64,000 bases of DNA, from assembly GCF_023499255.1 (NCBI RefSeq), contig NZ_CP092183.1:5638501-5702500 (forward strand), written 5' to 3'. Shown one piece after another: positions 1 through 8,730 of the stretch. Position 1 is the first letter of the stretch; every line of letters starts with the position of its first letter. The position numbers and the translations under genes were made by a program. The stretch comes from Couchioplanes caeruleus (GTDB lineage Bacteria; Actinomycetota; Actinomycetes; Mycobacteriales; Micromonosporaceae). Under the pieces are notes generated by a model that saw only the letters and a program-made list of their open reading frames with translations, did no database searches and was not told the origin of the DNA.

Positions 1-121
1 AGTCCTCGATCACACACTGAGCAGCAAGCGCACCTCCCAGACTTCCTCCGAAGACAGCCCAGCAGACGGGCGAAAACCGGTCCGCGACCTCGAAAGAACC
101 GGCCGAAATACGTAGTCGACG

Positions 122-182
122 GTGAAGGCAGCCGGGAATTGAACCTGCGACCCCTTGCTCCAAATCAAGGGGTCGCGAGACT
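122..182 (-). other. tRNA 3'-half-like remnant with strong hairpin
   Basis: Read on the minus strand, this stretch has a stem-loop with a perfect 11-bp stem (147-157 against 166-176, 8-nt loop). It is followed directly by a T-arm-like GCAGGTTCAATT. This order, anticodon-like arm then T-loop, is that of the 3' half of a tRNA. The stem is longer than a tRNA anticodon stem, the second T-stem strand pairs poorly, and no matching acceptor 5' strand or D-arm is visible upstream. It is therefore not an intact tRNA gene. A remnant of a tRNA-type attachment site is a reasonable inference, given the T-arm repeat array 230 bp away. Confidence 0.4.
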
Positions 183-410
183 ATGCACTGCTTGTCAGAA
201 GTTGCCACTGACCAGGCCAAACATGGCCGAGGTGGCCCAGCGTGTTGTCATCGCTTGCCACGAGTTCGCGTTGTTTTCGGTGGGTAAAGGGTGAGTGAAT
301 CAGAACCGCCATGCACCCGCAGGAGGCGCCCCGGTGACCATAAGTCGAGCAAATCTACGTGCGAGATCCTGTGTAATTGCCCGACGAGTGGAAATGTGAT
401 AGTCGATCGG

Positions 411-905
411 GACTCGAACCCGGTGGACCCGGCGGGACTCGAACCCGGTGGACCCGGCGGGACTCGAACCCGGTGGACCCGGCGGGACTCGAACCCGGTG
501 GACCCGGCGGGACTCGAACCCGGTGGACCCGGCGGGACTCGAACCCGGTGGACCCGGCGGGACTCGAACCCGGTGGACCCGGCGGGACTCGAACCCGGTG
601 GACCCGGCGGGACTCGAACCCGGTGGACCCGGCGGGACTCGAACCCGGTGGACCCGGCGGGACTCGAACCCGGTGGACCCGGCGGGACTCGAACCCGGTG
701 GACCCGGCGGGACTCGAACCCGGTGGACCCGGCGGGACTCGAACCCGGTGGACCCGGCGGGACTCGAACCCGGTGGACCCGGCGGGACTCGAACCCGGTG
801 GACCCGGCGGGACTCGAACCCGGTGGACCCGGCGGGACTCGAACCCGGTGGACCCGGCGGGACTCGAACCCGGTGGACCCGGCGGGACTCGAACCCGGTG
901 GACCC
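411..905. repeat. 25-bp tandem repeat array (about 20 copies) built from a tRNA T-arm
   Basis: The unit, read from GACTCGAACCCGGTGGACCC plus GGCGG, recurs every 25 bp from 411 to 886 with no variation that I can see, giving 19.8 copies. Its minus strand contains CGGG-TTCGAGT-CCCG, a T-stem and T-loop with the invariant TTCGA of tRNA genes, so each copy can fold as a 4-bp, 7-nt-loop hairpin. The period is not a multiple of three, so all frames stay open through the array; long reading frames there (G/P/R-rich on both strands) are artefacts of the repeat. The outermost copy at 402-425 is flanked by different sequence (AGTCGAT) that could be the acceptor end of the founding tRNA. Confidence 0.9.
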
Positions 906-1225
906 GAACCAACAGGATGCGAAATCAGTTCTGGATTTCGTTGATGATCCACTACCGGTACGGGCGGCCCGGGCCATCAAGCACTGACACCGCATTAGCC
1001 CAGCCAGGAGGACGTCCGCGCGCCTCGTTCACCGGCCGTCGCGGCGCTGATGTCGCCTATCGATCACGAGCGCAGGAATCGTACTCGCGGGCCGCCTGGG
1101 CTTCGCGCGAAATAGGCGGTGTGCGAACACTCGGGTGATGACACCTCACGGCTCGGCTGGTTCGTTCGCCAGCTGGACGATGCCGGCCCGGTCACTGCCT
1201 GAGGCCTGGCTTTTCTTCCTCGTAT
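906..1225. other. Non-coding stretch holding a duplicated gene scrap
   Basis: No convincing gene. Positions 943-990 are about three-quarters identical to 6975-7021, sharing an uninterrupted TGATCCACTACCGGTAC. Both copies encode a similar minus-strand peptide ending in TGSGS. The rest shows no ribosome site followed by a coding-like frame. Confidence 0.5.
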
Positions 1226-1258
1226 TGATCCGCCGTGACCCGCGGTCGCGGCGGATCA
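1226..1258. terminator. Near-perfect 33-nt hairpin, likely terminator of the minus-strand gene ending at 1417
   Basis: Ten bases at 1226-1235 (TGATCCGCCG) pair exactly with 1249-1258. After one mismatch the inner GACC/GGTC (1237-1240, 1244-1247) also pair around a 3-nt CGC loop. It lies about 160 nt downstream of the 1417-1749 minus-strand gene. There is no U-tract on that strand, which is common for actinomycete terminators. Confidence 0.5.
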
Positions 1259-1416
1259 CTTCTGGCCCGCGCCGGCCCGGCCCATCAGAGGCCTTCACCC
1301 GCAGCCACCTACCCGATGCAGACCTACTACTTCTGCGGAGTTTGACCCACCGTCGGATGTCCGCGCCTTATCGGTCGAGCGTCCATGAACGCGGGAGAGG
1401 GCAGATCAACCAACCA

Positions 1417-1749
1417 TCACAAGCCCGCCAGGTAGGACCTCCCGTCCTCGAAGGCAGCCTGGAGAAGCGCACGTGCCTGCGCCACTGCGTCGGCGGCGTA
1501 CGCCACGTTCGCCGACGCATCGACCAGAAGTTGGCTTTCAGGCGAGGTCTGCGCGAGGCGAGCAGCAGCTCTAGTCAGCGCGTCGAAATGGCCCTGGAGG
1601 TCTTCCTCCGATCGCGCCGCTGTGACGAGGCATTTCTCGACGGCCTCCCGAAGGTCTCCGATGTTGTTGATCGGCCAGTCCGGGTCGTCATCGTCGAAGT
1701 AGTCCGATGACGACCATTCCGGAGGAATACCGGGTGACGACATGCTCAT
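1417..1749 (-). CDS. Small acidic protein of unknown function
   Basis: About 110 residues starting MSMSSPGIPPEW; a second ATG two codons in would also serve. The N-terminus is acidic (DYFDDDDPDW), and the rest is a predicted helical bundle rich in Ala, Leu and Glu. No catalytic motif is visible. The frame stays open upstream to 2040, but that part overlaps the divergent LuxR-type gene and has unusual composition, so I start here. It is transcribed away from the LuxR-type gene at 1892 and followed by the hairpin at 1226-1258. Function unknown. Confidence 0.6.
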   Translation of the reverse strand: MSMSSPGIPPEWSSSDYFDDDDPDWPINNIGDLREAVEKCLVTAARSEEDLQGHFDALTRAAARLAQTSPESQLLVDASANVAYAADAVAQARALLQAAFEDGRSYLAGL

Positions 1750-1891
1750 CACGCTAAGCACGGCCAAGGCTGCCGGTCCATGACGCCATCGAGGCGGCAC
1801 GATCCTGCCATCGGGTGAGCGGGTGGCGTGCCGGTCAACGGTCGACAATGATCGACGAGCGCGCGCCCCGGTCAGGAGGATGACGGTTTCG

Positions 1892-2494
1892 ATGCTGGTG
1901 CGGATCGCCGTGGCGGATCCCTTGCCCGTCTTCCGGCACGGTGTGGTCGAGATCCTGCGCGATGCCGGGTTCCAGTCGGAGACGCCGGATGACCTCTTCG
2001 CGTGGGTTCGCGACGAGCAGACAACGATCGTCGTGCTCACCCTGCAGAACGAGGTCGACTGGCGGACACTGGAGCAGCTCCAACGGACAGCTTCCGGCCT
2101 GATTTTGGTTGCCCTGCTCGATCAGATGTCGCTGCGCGATTGCGTACGGGCGCTGCGCGCGGGGGCGGTCTGCGTCATGGCGCGGGACTGCACGCCGGCG
2201 GCCTTCCGCGAGCGCTTTCGTGCGTTAGTCCGCGGCGAGAGTGTGGTTCCGGTCGAGGTCTTGCGTGAGCTGGCCGCCCCGGCGGCCGACTCGCCTGGGC
2301 CGACCGAGCCCTCGCCGACCGAGCGGGATTGGTTGCGCAGCCTCGCGCGAGGCACCACAGTCGGAAGGCTGGCAGCCGATGCCGGATATTCAGAGCGCAT
2401 GATGTTTCGCTTGCTTCGCGACCTTTACACGCGTATGGGCGCAAGGAACCGGACGGACGCGCTCATCACCGCACAGCACTACGGCTGGCTCTGA
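1892..2494 (+). CDS. LuxR-type DNA-binding response regulator, atypical receiver
   Basis: About 200 residues. The N-terminal half (MLVRIAVADPLPVFRHGVVEIL) has the beta-alpha pattern of a response-regulator receiver, and the C-terminal ~60 residues form a helix-turn-helix region (TTVGRLAADAGYSERMMFRLL) resembling a degenerate LuxR/GerE domain. The receiver retains one N-terminal Asp (VADPLP), but the usual phospho-acceptor position reads VVLTLQNEVD, so phosphorylation-independent control is likely. I chose ATG 1892, 12 nt after AGGAGG at 1874-1879; an ATG at 1880 abuts that site and is too close. It ends exactly where the convergent STAND gene ends. No histidine kinase is nearby. Confidence 0.72.
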   Translation: MLVRIAVADPLPVFRHGVVEILRDAGFQSETPDDLFAWVRDEQTTIVVLTLQNEVDWRTLEQLQRTASGLILVALLDQMSLRDCVRALRAGAVCVMARDCTPAAFRERFRALVRGESVVPVEVLRELAAPAADSPGPTEPSPTERDWLRSLARGTTVGRLAADAGYSERMMFRLLRDLYTRMGARNRTDALITAQHYGWL

Positions 2495-5194
2495 TCAACC
2501 AAGGAGGTCCTTGATCCGGGGCAATGGATCGCCCGGAGAGCCAGCGGTCAACGCGGCGAAGAGTTCACGCCGCCGGAACCGCGCGCCGCCCACGTCCATG
2601 ATCTGCTGCGCCGAGAGATAGGCGTCAAACGCCGCTTGCTCGCCCAGTTCCGGTCTTAATAAGGAAAGTCCGGCCAGCGCGAGACCTTCGACCTCGAGCG
2701 GACGGTAACAGCCAGGCGACACGACCTTCTGGTAGCAAGCGAGCTCAGCAGCCGCAGTGAAGGCTCGGCGAGTGCCCTCCTCCGGCTCTCCCCCGCGCAG
2801 GCTCGCAACACCCAATACAGCCAGAGCCTCGGCCGCGGAGAGGCCCCAGGGGTACCGGGTTGCCAGGTCGGCCGCACGCAACGCGGGGCCGAAGGCGCCC
2901 CGGCCGAGGTCGAGGACCGCCAGCGTGGTATGCGAAAGGCTCCACAGTTCTGGGTCGTTGACCCGGACCGCTACTTCCTGGGCGCGCGTCGCCGCCTCTT
3001 CTGCCTTGCTGCGGTCGCGGCGGAGCAACCACAGCCACGCGGCCAAATCGTCGCATCGGGCCACCATCACGCGATCGTCCAGCTGCTCGGCCCGGCTACG
3101 TGCTCGTTCCAACCGCGCGATGCCCGAGCCGTCGTCACGCTCGAAGCTGATCAGCGCCTTGAGGTGAAGAAGCGGCAGTTCGAGATCTGGATCGCCGGAG
3201 GCGGCAGCTTCGAGATGTTCCTCGGCCTGATTGAATGCGGCTGTCTCGGTCAGGCACAGCGCCAGTCCCAGATGGGCGGTAGCCACGCCCTTGTGCCCGG
3301 CGGGCGAGTTGTCCAGCAAGGTTTGATAGTGCTCAGCCGCCTTCATCACCTGCCCGGCCCGGAAACAGTACGCGGCCAGTTGCACCAGGAACGCTAAATG
3401 GGCCGAGCTGACTCGCTGTCCCTCCGGCTTTGTGCTCATCCGGACCCCGCGCTCGATCACGTCGATCGCCTCAGCCAGCCGACCCTGCTGAGCCAGAGCA
3501 CGTCCGGCCAACTTGACGTAAGCGACGTGCTCCCGATAGTCGAACAGGTGCTTGGAGACACGGGCCAGCCATGGTGTCAACGCTGCTGTCTGCCCCCAGT
3601 GCCGCAGATATTTGTTGTCGAGCTTATCCATGAGCCGTACCGCTCGCCCGGGTTCGCCAGCGTCGAGGTAGAGGTCAACGGCGTGGAATGCGTCGTCTAG
3701 GTCGGCAAGGCGGGCGGCGCTGCCGTCGCGAGCAGCATCCTCTAGTAACTCCGCCGCGCGCCTGCGCAGCGCGGTGACTTCGGCCGTCGCGGTCCTGTCG
3801 GTGATGCGGCTGGCCTCACCGGCAGGCAGGTAGTAGTGATCGTCGAGCCGCCGGATGAGCCGGCATCGGACGAGTTCGTCGAACACCTCTCGCACCTGCC
3901 CTGTGCTTCGGCCGCTGAGGTGCGCGATGAGCGCGGGCCGGACGGGTCGGTCGAGGACTGCGAGCAGCCGTAGAGCTCGCTCCTGAGGTCCGTTCAAGCT
4001 CGAAAGAAGTGTTCTTGTCAGAGCCCGGATATCCGGCGCGACGTCGAGCGGATCCTCCTCAGAGTGCGGGTTGACGGCCCGAATGCCCAGCACCAGTTCG
4101 GCAGTTCGCGGATGCCCGCGTGCGGCCCGTTCCACGGCCACCACCCCAGGAACGGGGGCATCGGGAATCGTTAGCTTGCCGATCAGCTTCGCGAAGTCCG
4201 GCGGGGGTAACCTCTGATCGACCTTCTCCGTCACTGCGCCCGCCAGTTGCAGCGGCGCCTCGCTCGCCCACAGCACCTTGATACGGTGTTGTCTACGCCG
4301 TGTCCTCAGATCCTCGAAGAGCAGGCCAAGAGCCTCGTCGCGCCAAGCACCAGACTCGGCTACGAACAGATCCTGGGCATCGTCTATCACCAGCCAGACT
4401 CGCTCGTTGCCGAGTTCGCCAAGCACGTCGTTCAGCCGCATCTGAAGGTCCGAGTCGCCATCGTTTAGCCGTTCCACCAACCGTTGGCGATCATCTTCGA
4501 TTCTGACGGCGGCGGCCAACTTGTCTATAACGGAGTAGGCGTTTACGCCGGGATATCCCCGTACAGCAAGATATCCGGCCGCGATGTTGTCCGGTCGGGT
4601 GCGCAGCAATTCCGCGGCGATTGCGGTCTTGCCTATACCGCGCGGGCCGACCAGTTCAACGAACACCACGTCCGGTTGCATCATCCTGGACCGGAGCCGG
4701 TCGAGCAGGGTACAGCGGTCGAAGAGGGTGCCAGCCACGAACTCGGGAAGACCCGGCACATCAGGAACCGGCCCGGCTGCTTCAGGCAACGCCTGCGCGA
4801 TGGTCTGGTGTACGACGCCGTGGTAATGCGTAACGGTGGCCGGTCCGCCGCTCACCACCTGATTCGGATTGCCGGAGCCGCCGCTAATGACCTGATTGAA
4901 GTTATCGGACCCGCCGCTAACCGTCTGGTCGACGGCCCCCGAGCCGTTACCAGGCCCGGTCGCCTCCTTGTCGCCGGAGCCGAGGCGCAGCAGGGGAATC
5001 GCCACCGCGACGCCGGCAAGCGTCAAGATGATGACGGATGGCCAGGGATAGTCCTGGATTAGCTGGAAGGGCGCTGGCCAGGGCTCATCACCGGTCGCAC
5101 CATTGATCGCGATGGCGATGAGGGAGGTGAGCATGCCCGAGAACGCCGTAAGAAGTGCCACCACGAGCGCTCGAGATCGGCCCTTCGACCGCAC
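2495..5194 (-). CDS. Membrane-anchored STAND-like (NB-ARC type) ATPase with TPR-like C-terminus
   Basis: About 899 residues from GTG 5194, which has GGGAGG five nt upstream; a TTG start at 5218 would add eight residues. Two membrane helices lie at about residues 8-31 and 52-70. They are followed by a Gly/Asn/Ser linker with three NQVxSGG-type repeats. The ATPase has a P-loop GPRGIGKT (about 183-190) and Walker B VWLVIDDAQD (266-275), then a winged-helix-like stretch. The last ~400 residues are helical repeats resembling TPRs (EHYQTLLDN, AEEHLEAAA). This architecture is typical of STAND sensors in regulation or conflict, which oligomerise on ligand binding. No effector enzyme domain is visible, so the membrane segment may be the output. 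It converges with the LuxR-type gene with no gap. Confidence 0.75.
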   Translation of the reverse strand: MRSKGRSRALVVALLTAFSGMLTSLIAIAINGATGDEPWPAPFQLIQDYPWPSVIILTLAGVAVAIPLLRLGSGDKEATGPGNGSGAVDQTVSGGSDNFNQVISGGSGNPNQVVSGGPATVTHYHGVVHQTIAQALPEAAGPVPDVPGLPEFVAGTLFDRCTLLDRLRSRMMQPDVVFVELVGPRGIGKTAIAAELLRTRPDNIAAGYLAVRGYPGVNAYSVIDKLAAAVRIEDDRQRLVERLNDGDSDLQMRLNDVLGELGNERVWLVIDDAQDLFVAESGAWRDEALGLLFEDLRTRRRQHRIKVLWASEAPLQLAGAVTEKVDQRLPPPDFAKLIGKLTIPDAPVPGVVAVERAARGHPRTAELVLGIRAVNPHSEEDPLDVAPDIRALTRTLLSSLNGPQERALRLLAVLDRPVRPALIAHLSGRSTGQVREVFDELVRCRLIRRLDDHYYLPAGEASRITDRTATAEVTALRRRAAELLEDAARDGSAARLADLDDAFHAVDLYLDAGEPGRAVRLMDKLDNKYLRHWGQTAALTPWLARVSKHLFDYREHVAYVKLAGRALAQQGRLAEAIDVIERGVRMSTKPEGQRVSSAHLAFLVQLAAYCFRAGQVMKAAEHYQTLLDNSPAGHKGVATAHLGLALCLTETAAFNQAEEHLEAAASGDPDLELPLLHLKALISFERDDGSGIARLERARSRAEQLDDRVMVARCDDLAAWLWLLRRDRSKAEEAATRAQEVAVRVNDPELWSLSHTTLAVLDLGRGAFGPALRAADLATRYPWGLSAAEALAVLGVASLRGGEPEEGTRRAFTAAAELACYQKVVSPGCYRPLEVEGLALAGLSLLRPELGEQAAFDAYLSAQQIMDVGGARFRRRELFAALTAGSPGDPLPRIKDLLG

Positions 5195-5745
5195 ACCCAC
5201 CTCCCGCGCGCCGGCCAAGTCCGCTCACCATGACACGACGCTGACATTGATCGCCATCATGCTGTGCATAACTCTGCACTACGAGCCGCCATGTGCAGGG
5301 CTGTTCGTCCAGCTGATCACCAGCGGGCCGACGGTAATCGCCCGCTTGCTCAGCTGACAACACCAACCACGACCACGGCCACTCGATGACCTCCGCCGCG
5401 AACTTGTGCGGGCCGCGAGCGGTGGGCGGGTTGAGCGAGCAGCATTCCATCAGCGGTGGTTCGAGGATTCCAGGCGAGCGACCTTAAACACGCGACCCAC
5501 GTTCAGTGTGTAACGAACGCCGACGAGGTTCGAGAGCAACCTCCTCAACGAGGAATTCTAGTATGCGGCGCCGCCGGACCACGCCGACGTCGTCGTCGGG
5601 GGAAACCCAGCAACGACCTGCTGCATGAGGGATGGCGTTCCCGCCGGTGGCGAGGTCTTCTGGAAGCCGGAGCAGGCCATCACAGCCAACGATCGGAAGC
5701 TGACCTAACCTTGGGGACGGCCATGAGCTGTCGTGCTCGGGTTCT
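5195..5745. other. Non-coding stretch
   Basis: Between two minus-strand genes. Several short frames overlap on both strands, but none has a ribosome site or coding-like composition. It presumably contains the promoter of the STAND gene. No repeat or strong hairpin seen. Confidence 0.4.
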
Positions 5746-6690
5746 TCAACGTGGCCAACGGCGGCGGACCGGCACCTCGCGGACAGGGATCTCGGACGGA
5801 TGCAACGGCCGGTCGACTACCGGCCGCACGGTATACACGGTGATGCGATCGCGCTCGTGCTCCTCGGCAAGAACCTTGGCGAGCATTTCACCGTCCGCGG
5901 CACCGGCCAGGGCGTCGATCGCCCGCTGGAGCAAGATGTCAAGGCGTTCGTTCTCGGCTTCCGCCGCGATCAGGCGTTCGTGGGCCGTGACCGCCCGATG
6001 CCCGCACCATTGCCGTAGCAGCTCATGGGTCGGCTTCTCCCAGCGCCGGTACCACCAGTACTCGTACTCCGGTGAGGTGGACTCCTGCTCGCCGGTCAAC
6101 GGGTTGCGGCGCTCGGCGCCGTTCTTGCACTTGTGGCGCAGGGCTTTCTCCTCCTCGAGGATCTTCTCGAGGATCTGGTTGGAGTTGGCCCGGCAGGCGG
6201 CCTCGGCAACCAGCAGCGTGCCGGCCGGGGACATCGTGACCGTCGTCTCGTCGGACGCGAACCAGGCGACATTATCGAGGATCTCGCCGAGAGGCTTGCC
6301 AATGATGGCTTCGAGCCCGGCCCGATCCCGGACGGTCGTAGCGTCTCGGACCGGTGACCACTCGGCCTCGGCGATCTGTTCGGGAATGAGCAGCTCGTAA
6401 ACCTGGTAGACGCAACGCTGTTCGACATCGTCGAGGGCCAGGTCGTCGACATGCTGCCAGTTCGCCATCAACTCGTCGTAGCTGGACACCTCATCCCAGG
6501 GCACTCGCAGCCGTGAAGCGGGGATATTTTCGACGCGCTGGTTGGGGTCGTCCAGGAAGACGATGTCGATACGGGCGCTGTTCTTCTTTGGCGTCACCGC
6601 CTGGATCTGCACCCGTTCGGAACGGCTGTCGTCCCGAACTCGGTAGGCCCACACGTCTGCCACCACGAAGCGCGAAGCGTCGAAAGCCAA
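5746..6690 (-). CDS. Unknown protein with SH3-like N-terminus and helical C-terminus
   Basis: 314 residues. The first ~75 residues alternate hydrophobic and charged positions, with VWAYRVRDDS, RIDIVFLDDP and a closing LRVPW, suggesting a small SH3/Tudor-like barrel. The middle (residues ~85-200) is helical with EKILEEEKAL. Towards the C-terminus are an aromatic patch (YEYWWYRRWEKP) and a helical stretch HERLIAAEAENERLDILL. No catalytic motif is recognised. The gene lies alone on the minus strand among defence genes. I do not recognise a characterised family. Confidence 0.7.
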   Translation of the reverse strand: MAFDASRFVVADVWAYRVRDDSRSERVQIQAVTPKKNSARIDIVFLDDPNQRVENIPASRLRVPWDEVSSYDELMANWQHVDDLALDDVEQRCVYQVYELLIPEQIAEAEWSPVRDATTVRDRAGLEAIIGKPLGEILDNVAWFASDETTVTMSPAGTLLVAEAACRANSNQILEKILEEEKALRHKCKNGAERRNPLTGEQESTSPEYEYWWYRRWEKPTHELLRQWCGHRAVTAHERLIAAEAENERLDILLQRAIDALAGAADGEMLAKVLAEEHERDRITVYTVRPVVDRPLHPSEIPVREVPVRRRWPR

Positions 6691-6788
6691 TAGATCCCCC
6701 TCCCAGCGCGCGCGATCGTCAGTGGCGGATCGACTGGTTCAGCATGGGCTACGGCGGCATCACCACGGGCTCCCGCTAAAGAGTGAAC

Positions 6789-7058
6789 CTAGGATCCGAA
6801 CTCCGCACCCGCCGTCAGAGTTCTCACCATGCTGTTCACCTGCTCTTCGAGTTCAACGACGAAGGCTGCAAGCGCGCCGATGGCCTCCGCCTCGGCGCCC
6901 CGGAAGACGCGATCGAGCTGGCGGTGCAGTGGCCGGGCGATGTAGGGACGTAGCCGCCAGTCGAGCGTAGTCGGTGATCCACTACCGGTACAGGCGGCCA
7001 AGTCGATCAGGCGCTGACGCTGCAAACATCCTGCCAGGGACTCGGTACGTCCTTGCAT
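6789..7058 (-). pseudogene. C-terminal scrap of a helical protein
   Basis: The frame ends with a helical stretch (LHRQLDRVFRGAEAEAIGALAAFVVELEEQ) showing the L-x3-L spacing of three-helix surface-protein repeats. It has no good ribosome site or N-terminus. A related scrap encoding TGSGSST lies at 943-990, so the two are probably relics of one duplicated gene. A small genuine gene of up to 89 codons cannot be excluded. Positions 7059-7338 contain nothing I can support. Confidence 0.35.
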
Positions 7059-7338
7059 CCCTTCGCTGGCAGGCAGTCACCGCGCCTCTGCTGCCAGCGA
7101 CTCGAGACGCTTAACGCCGGACGCTGCGCCCCCTCCTCACAGCCGCCGCTGTGCGAACACCCTTGGGCGAAGCGACGGAGCAGCACGGGTCTCCTCAGAG
7201 CCTCGCGGACGCTCACTCAGGGCAGAGCCGGCCCATTCACGCCCGCTGCAGCCCGCCCGCGACCGCGACCGTGCAGACCCTCCTCGGCCTGCACCACATC
7301 GAGAACGATCTACCCAGGTAAAGACGCTCAGTGGCCTC

Positions 7339-8412
7339 CTACTGGTCGAGGGCGAACCGTTGGGTCAGGGTCTTCAACGTGAAGCTGTTGCGCAGCTTGC
7401 AGGCGGAGTGCTGGTTGGCGAACAGGCCCTTCTCGCGGATGGCTTTCTCCCGGTCCAGCGTCTTGATCCAGTTGATCGGGACGATGTACTCGTGGCGGTC
7501 GGGTGCGCTGCCGGCGTGTCGGTATCCGGCGGCGAGGTCCAGTTCGGTCATCTTGCGTGGCTCGCCGTCTACAGTGAGGACCGCGTCATCGAAGGGGACC
7601 ACCGCGCCGGTGACCATGCCTACTGCCACGTATCCGGTCTTGGGTACGTAGACGAACACCCGTCCGCCGACCGGTAGTGCTCGCAGGGAACGGCTGTACC
7701 ATTCGCCGCCGCCAGCGGAGACGAAGCCGTAGCGGCGGGCGTCGTCCCAGGATCGGATGCCGGATTCTTCGCCGAAGGTGACGTACCAGTCCTGGCCGTT
7801 CCATGGCTCCTTGGCACCCGAGCGTCGGGGTGCCGCTGTGTCAGACCCAGCGGTGTCCGGCAGTAGCCAGGTTCGAGCCAGGTATGCCCGGCCACCGTCG
7901 TTGAAGTACCGAAACAGCGCGACGTTGATCGGTACCTGGTATCCAGCGAGATAGGCGATGATCCGCTCGGTGGCCGGGTCCAGATCGCTGGCCACGATGG
8001 TGAGCCGATGGGAGGTGTTGAGCTCTTCGGGTGGTGCGACGCCGAACCGCTCGGCGAATGCCTGCTCGAAGGTGTCGCCCGGCCGGTACTGGCTGAACAC
8101 GTCAAGGATGTCCTCGTGAGCGAGCGTCTGCGCCCAAGAGCCGTAGTCGAGCGCTTGGGCGGTCGCCTCGCGTGGCGTTCTGTCGCGTTTGAGTTCAATG
8201 GCGTGCAAGACGCCATCGCCGTCCACCGCGAGGAGGTCGACGATCTTCCCTTGGGAGGTGGTCACTTGCCGCCCGATGATCATCAGCGGTTCTCCCAGGA
8301 TGTCTGGGTCGTGTTCGATCAGGTCTTCGAGTGCCTTCTCCAGCGGTACCCCGACCGGGTTGAGCCGTACTGGTTGGCCGTCAACGCGCCACAGTCCCAG
8401 TTCCATCGGCAT
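7339..8412 (-). CDS. NucS-like PD-(D/E)XK nuclease fused to an EVE/PUA-like domain
   Basis: 357 residues. Residues ~30-150 carry the nuclease core of the NucS/DUF91 type: D59 in GKIVDLLAVD, E73 and K75 in HAIELKRD, then Q86 and Y90 in TAQALDYGSWA. Residues ~205-300 (DWYVTFGEESGIRSWDDARRYGF, followed by RVFVYVPKTGYVAVGMV) resemble an EVE/PUA-like fold, a class that reads modified bases. NucS proteins cut mismatched or branched DNA; EVE-nuclease fusions are known as modification-dependent restriction enzymes. A single-gene restriction factor against modified phage DNA is the inference. A second ATG two codons in is an equally good start. It stands alone, divergent from the small gene at 8452. 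Confidence 0.75.
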   Translation of the reverse strand: MPMELGLWRVDGQPVRLNPVGVPLEKALEDLIEHDPDILGEPLMIIGRQVTTSQGKIVDLLAVDGDGVLHAIELKRDRTPREATAQALDYGSWAQTLAHEDILDVFSQYRPGDTFEQAFAERFGVAPPEELNTSHRLTIVASDLDPATERIIAYLAGYQVPINVALFRYFNDGGRAYLARTWLLPDTAGSDTAAPRRSGAKEPWNGQDWYVTFGEESGIRSWDDARRYGFVSAGGGEWYSRSLRALPVGGRVFVYVPKTGYVAVGMVTGAVVPFDDAVLTVDGEPRKMTELDLAAGYRHAGSAPDRHEYIVPINWIKTLDREKAIREKGLFANQHSACKLRNSFTLKTLTQRFALDQ

Positions 8413-8451
8413 GTACTACCCTCCATCGCTGTGCAGTGCGCAGTCGCCGCG

Positions 8452-8730
8452 ATGTTCACCGAGGACGGCGTCACCGAAGCGCCGCTGGTACCCGACAACC
8501 ATCCGCTGCGACGACTGCTGGGCCGCGACGCTATCCGGATCGGAGTCGGCCGGCATCACCAGCGGCCAGCCCTCCTGGGCACGATGAACCTGGAACGGTC
8601 CGCGTTCGTCCTGCACGACGCCCCGGACCCCGACGTCTTCATTGCCGAGATCGACGTCGCCTTCGACGAAGCCGATGGACAGCGCACGACGATGTCACTC
8701 GTACAGATCTTTCGCCTCCGCGATGAGTAG
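8452..8730 (+). CDS. Small hypothetical protein
   Basis: About 92 residues from ATG 8452 (GTG at 8431 in frame is only 18 bp from the divergent nuclease start). The C-terminal half looks beta-rich (AFVLHDAPDPDVFIAEIDVAF, MSLVQIFRLRDE) with normal high-GC codon use, but there is no convincing ribosome site. It may be the tail of a decayed gene. No family recognised. Confidence 0.4.
   Translation: MFTEDGVTEAPLVPDNHPLRRLLGRDAIRIGVGRHHQRPALLGTMNLERSAFVLHDAPDPDVFIAEIDVAFDEADGQRTTMSLVQIFRLRDE

Noticed and set aside
411..905. CRISPR array
   Set aside because: Repeats are head-to-tail with no spacers, and no cas genes are present in the window.
248..1138. Long G/P/R-rich open frames on both strands across the repeat array
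   Set aside because: A 25-bp period is not a multiple of 3 and the unit lacks stops, so every frame is open. No ribosome site or domain.
2494..2516. AAGGAGGT with flanking GATCAA/TTGATC at the convergent gene ends as a bidirectional terminator or ribosome site
   Set aside because: Only a 6-bp stem with a large loop and no following gene; probably chance.
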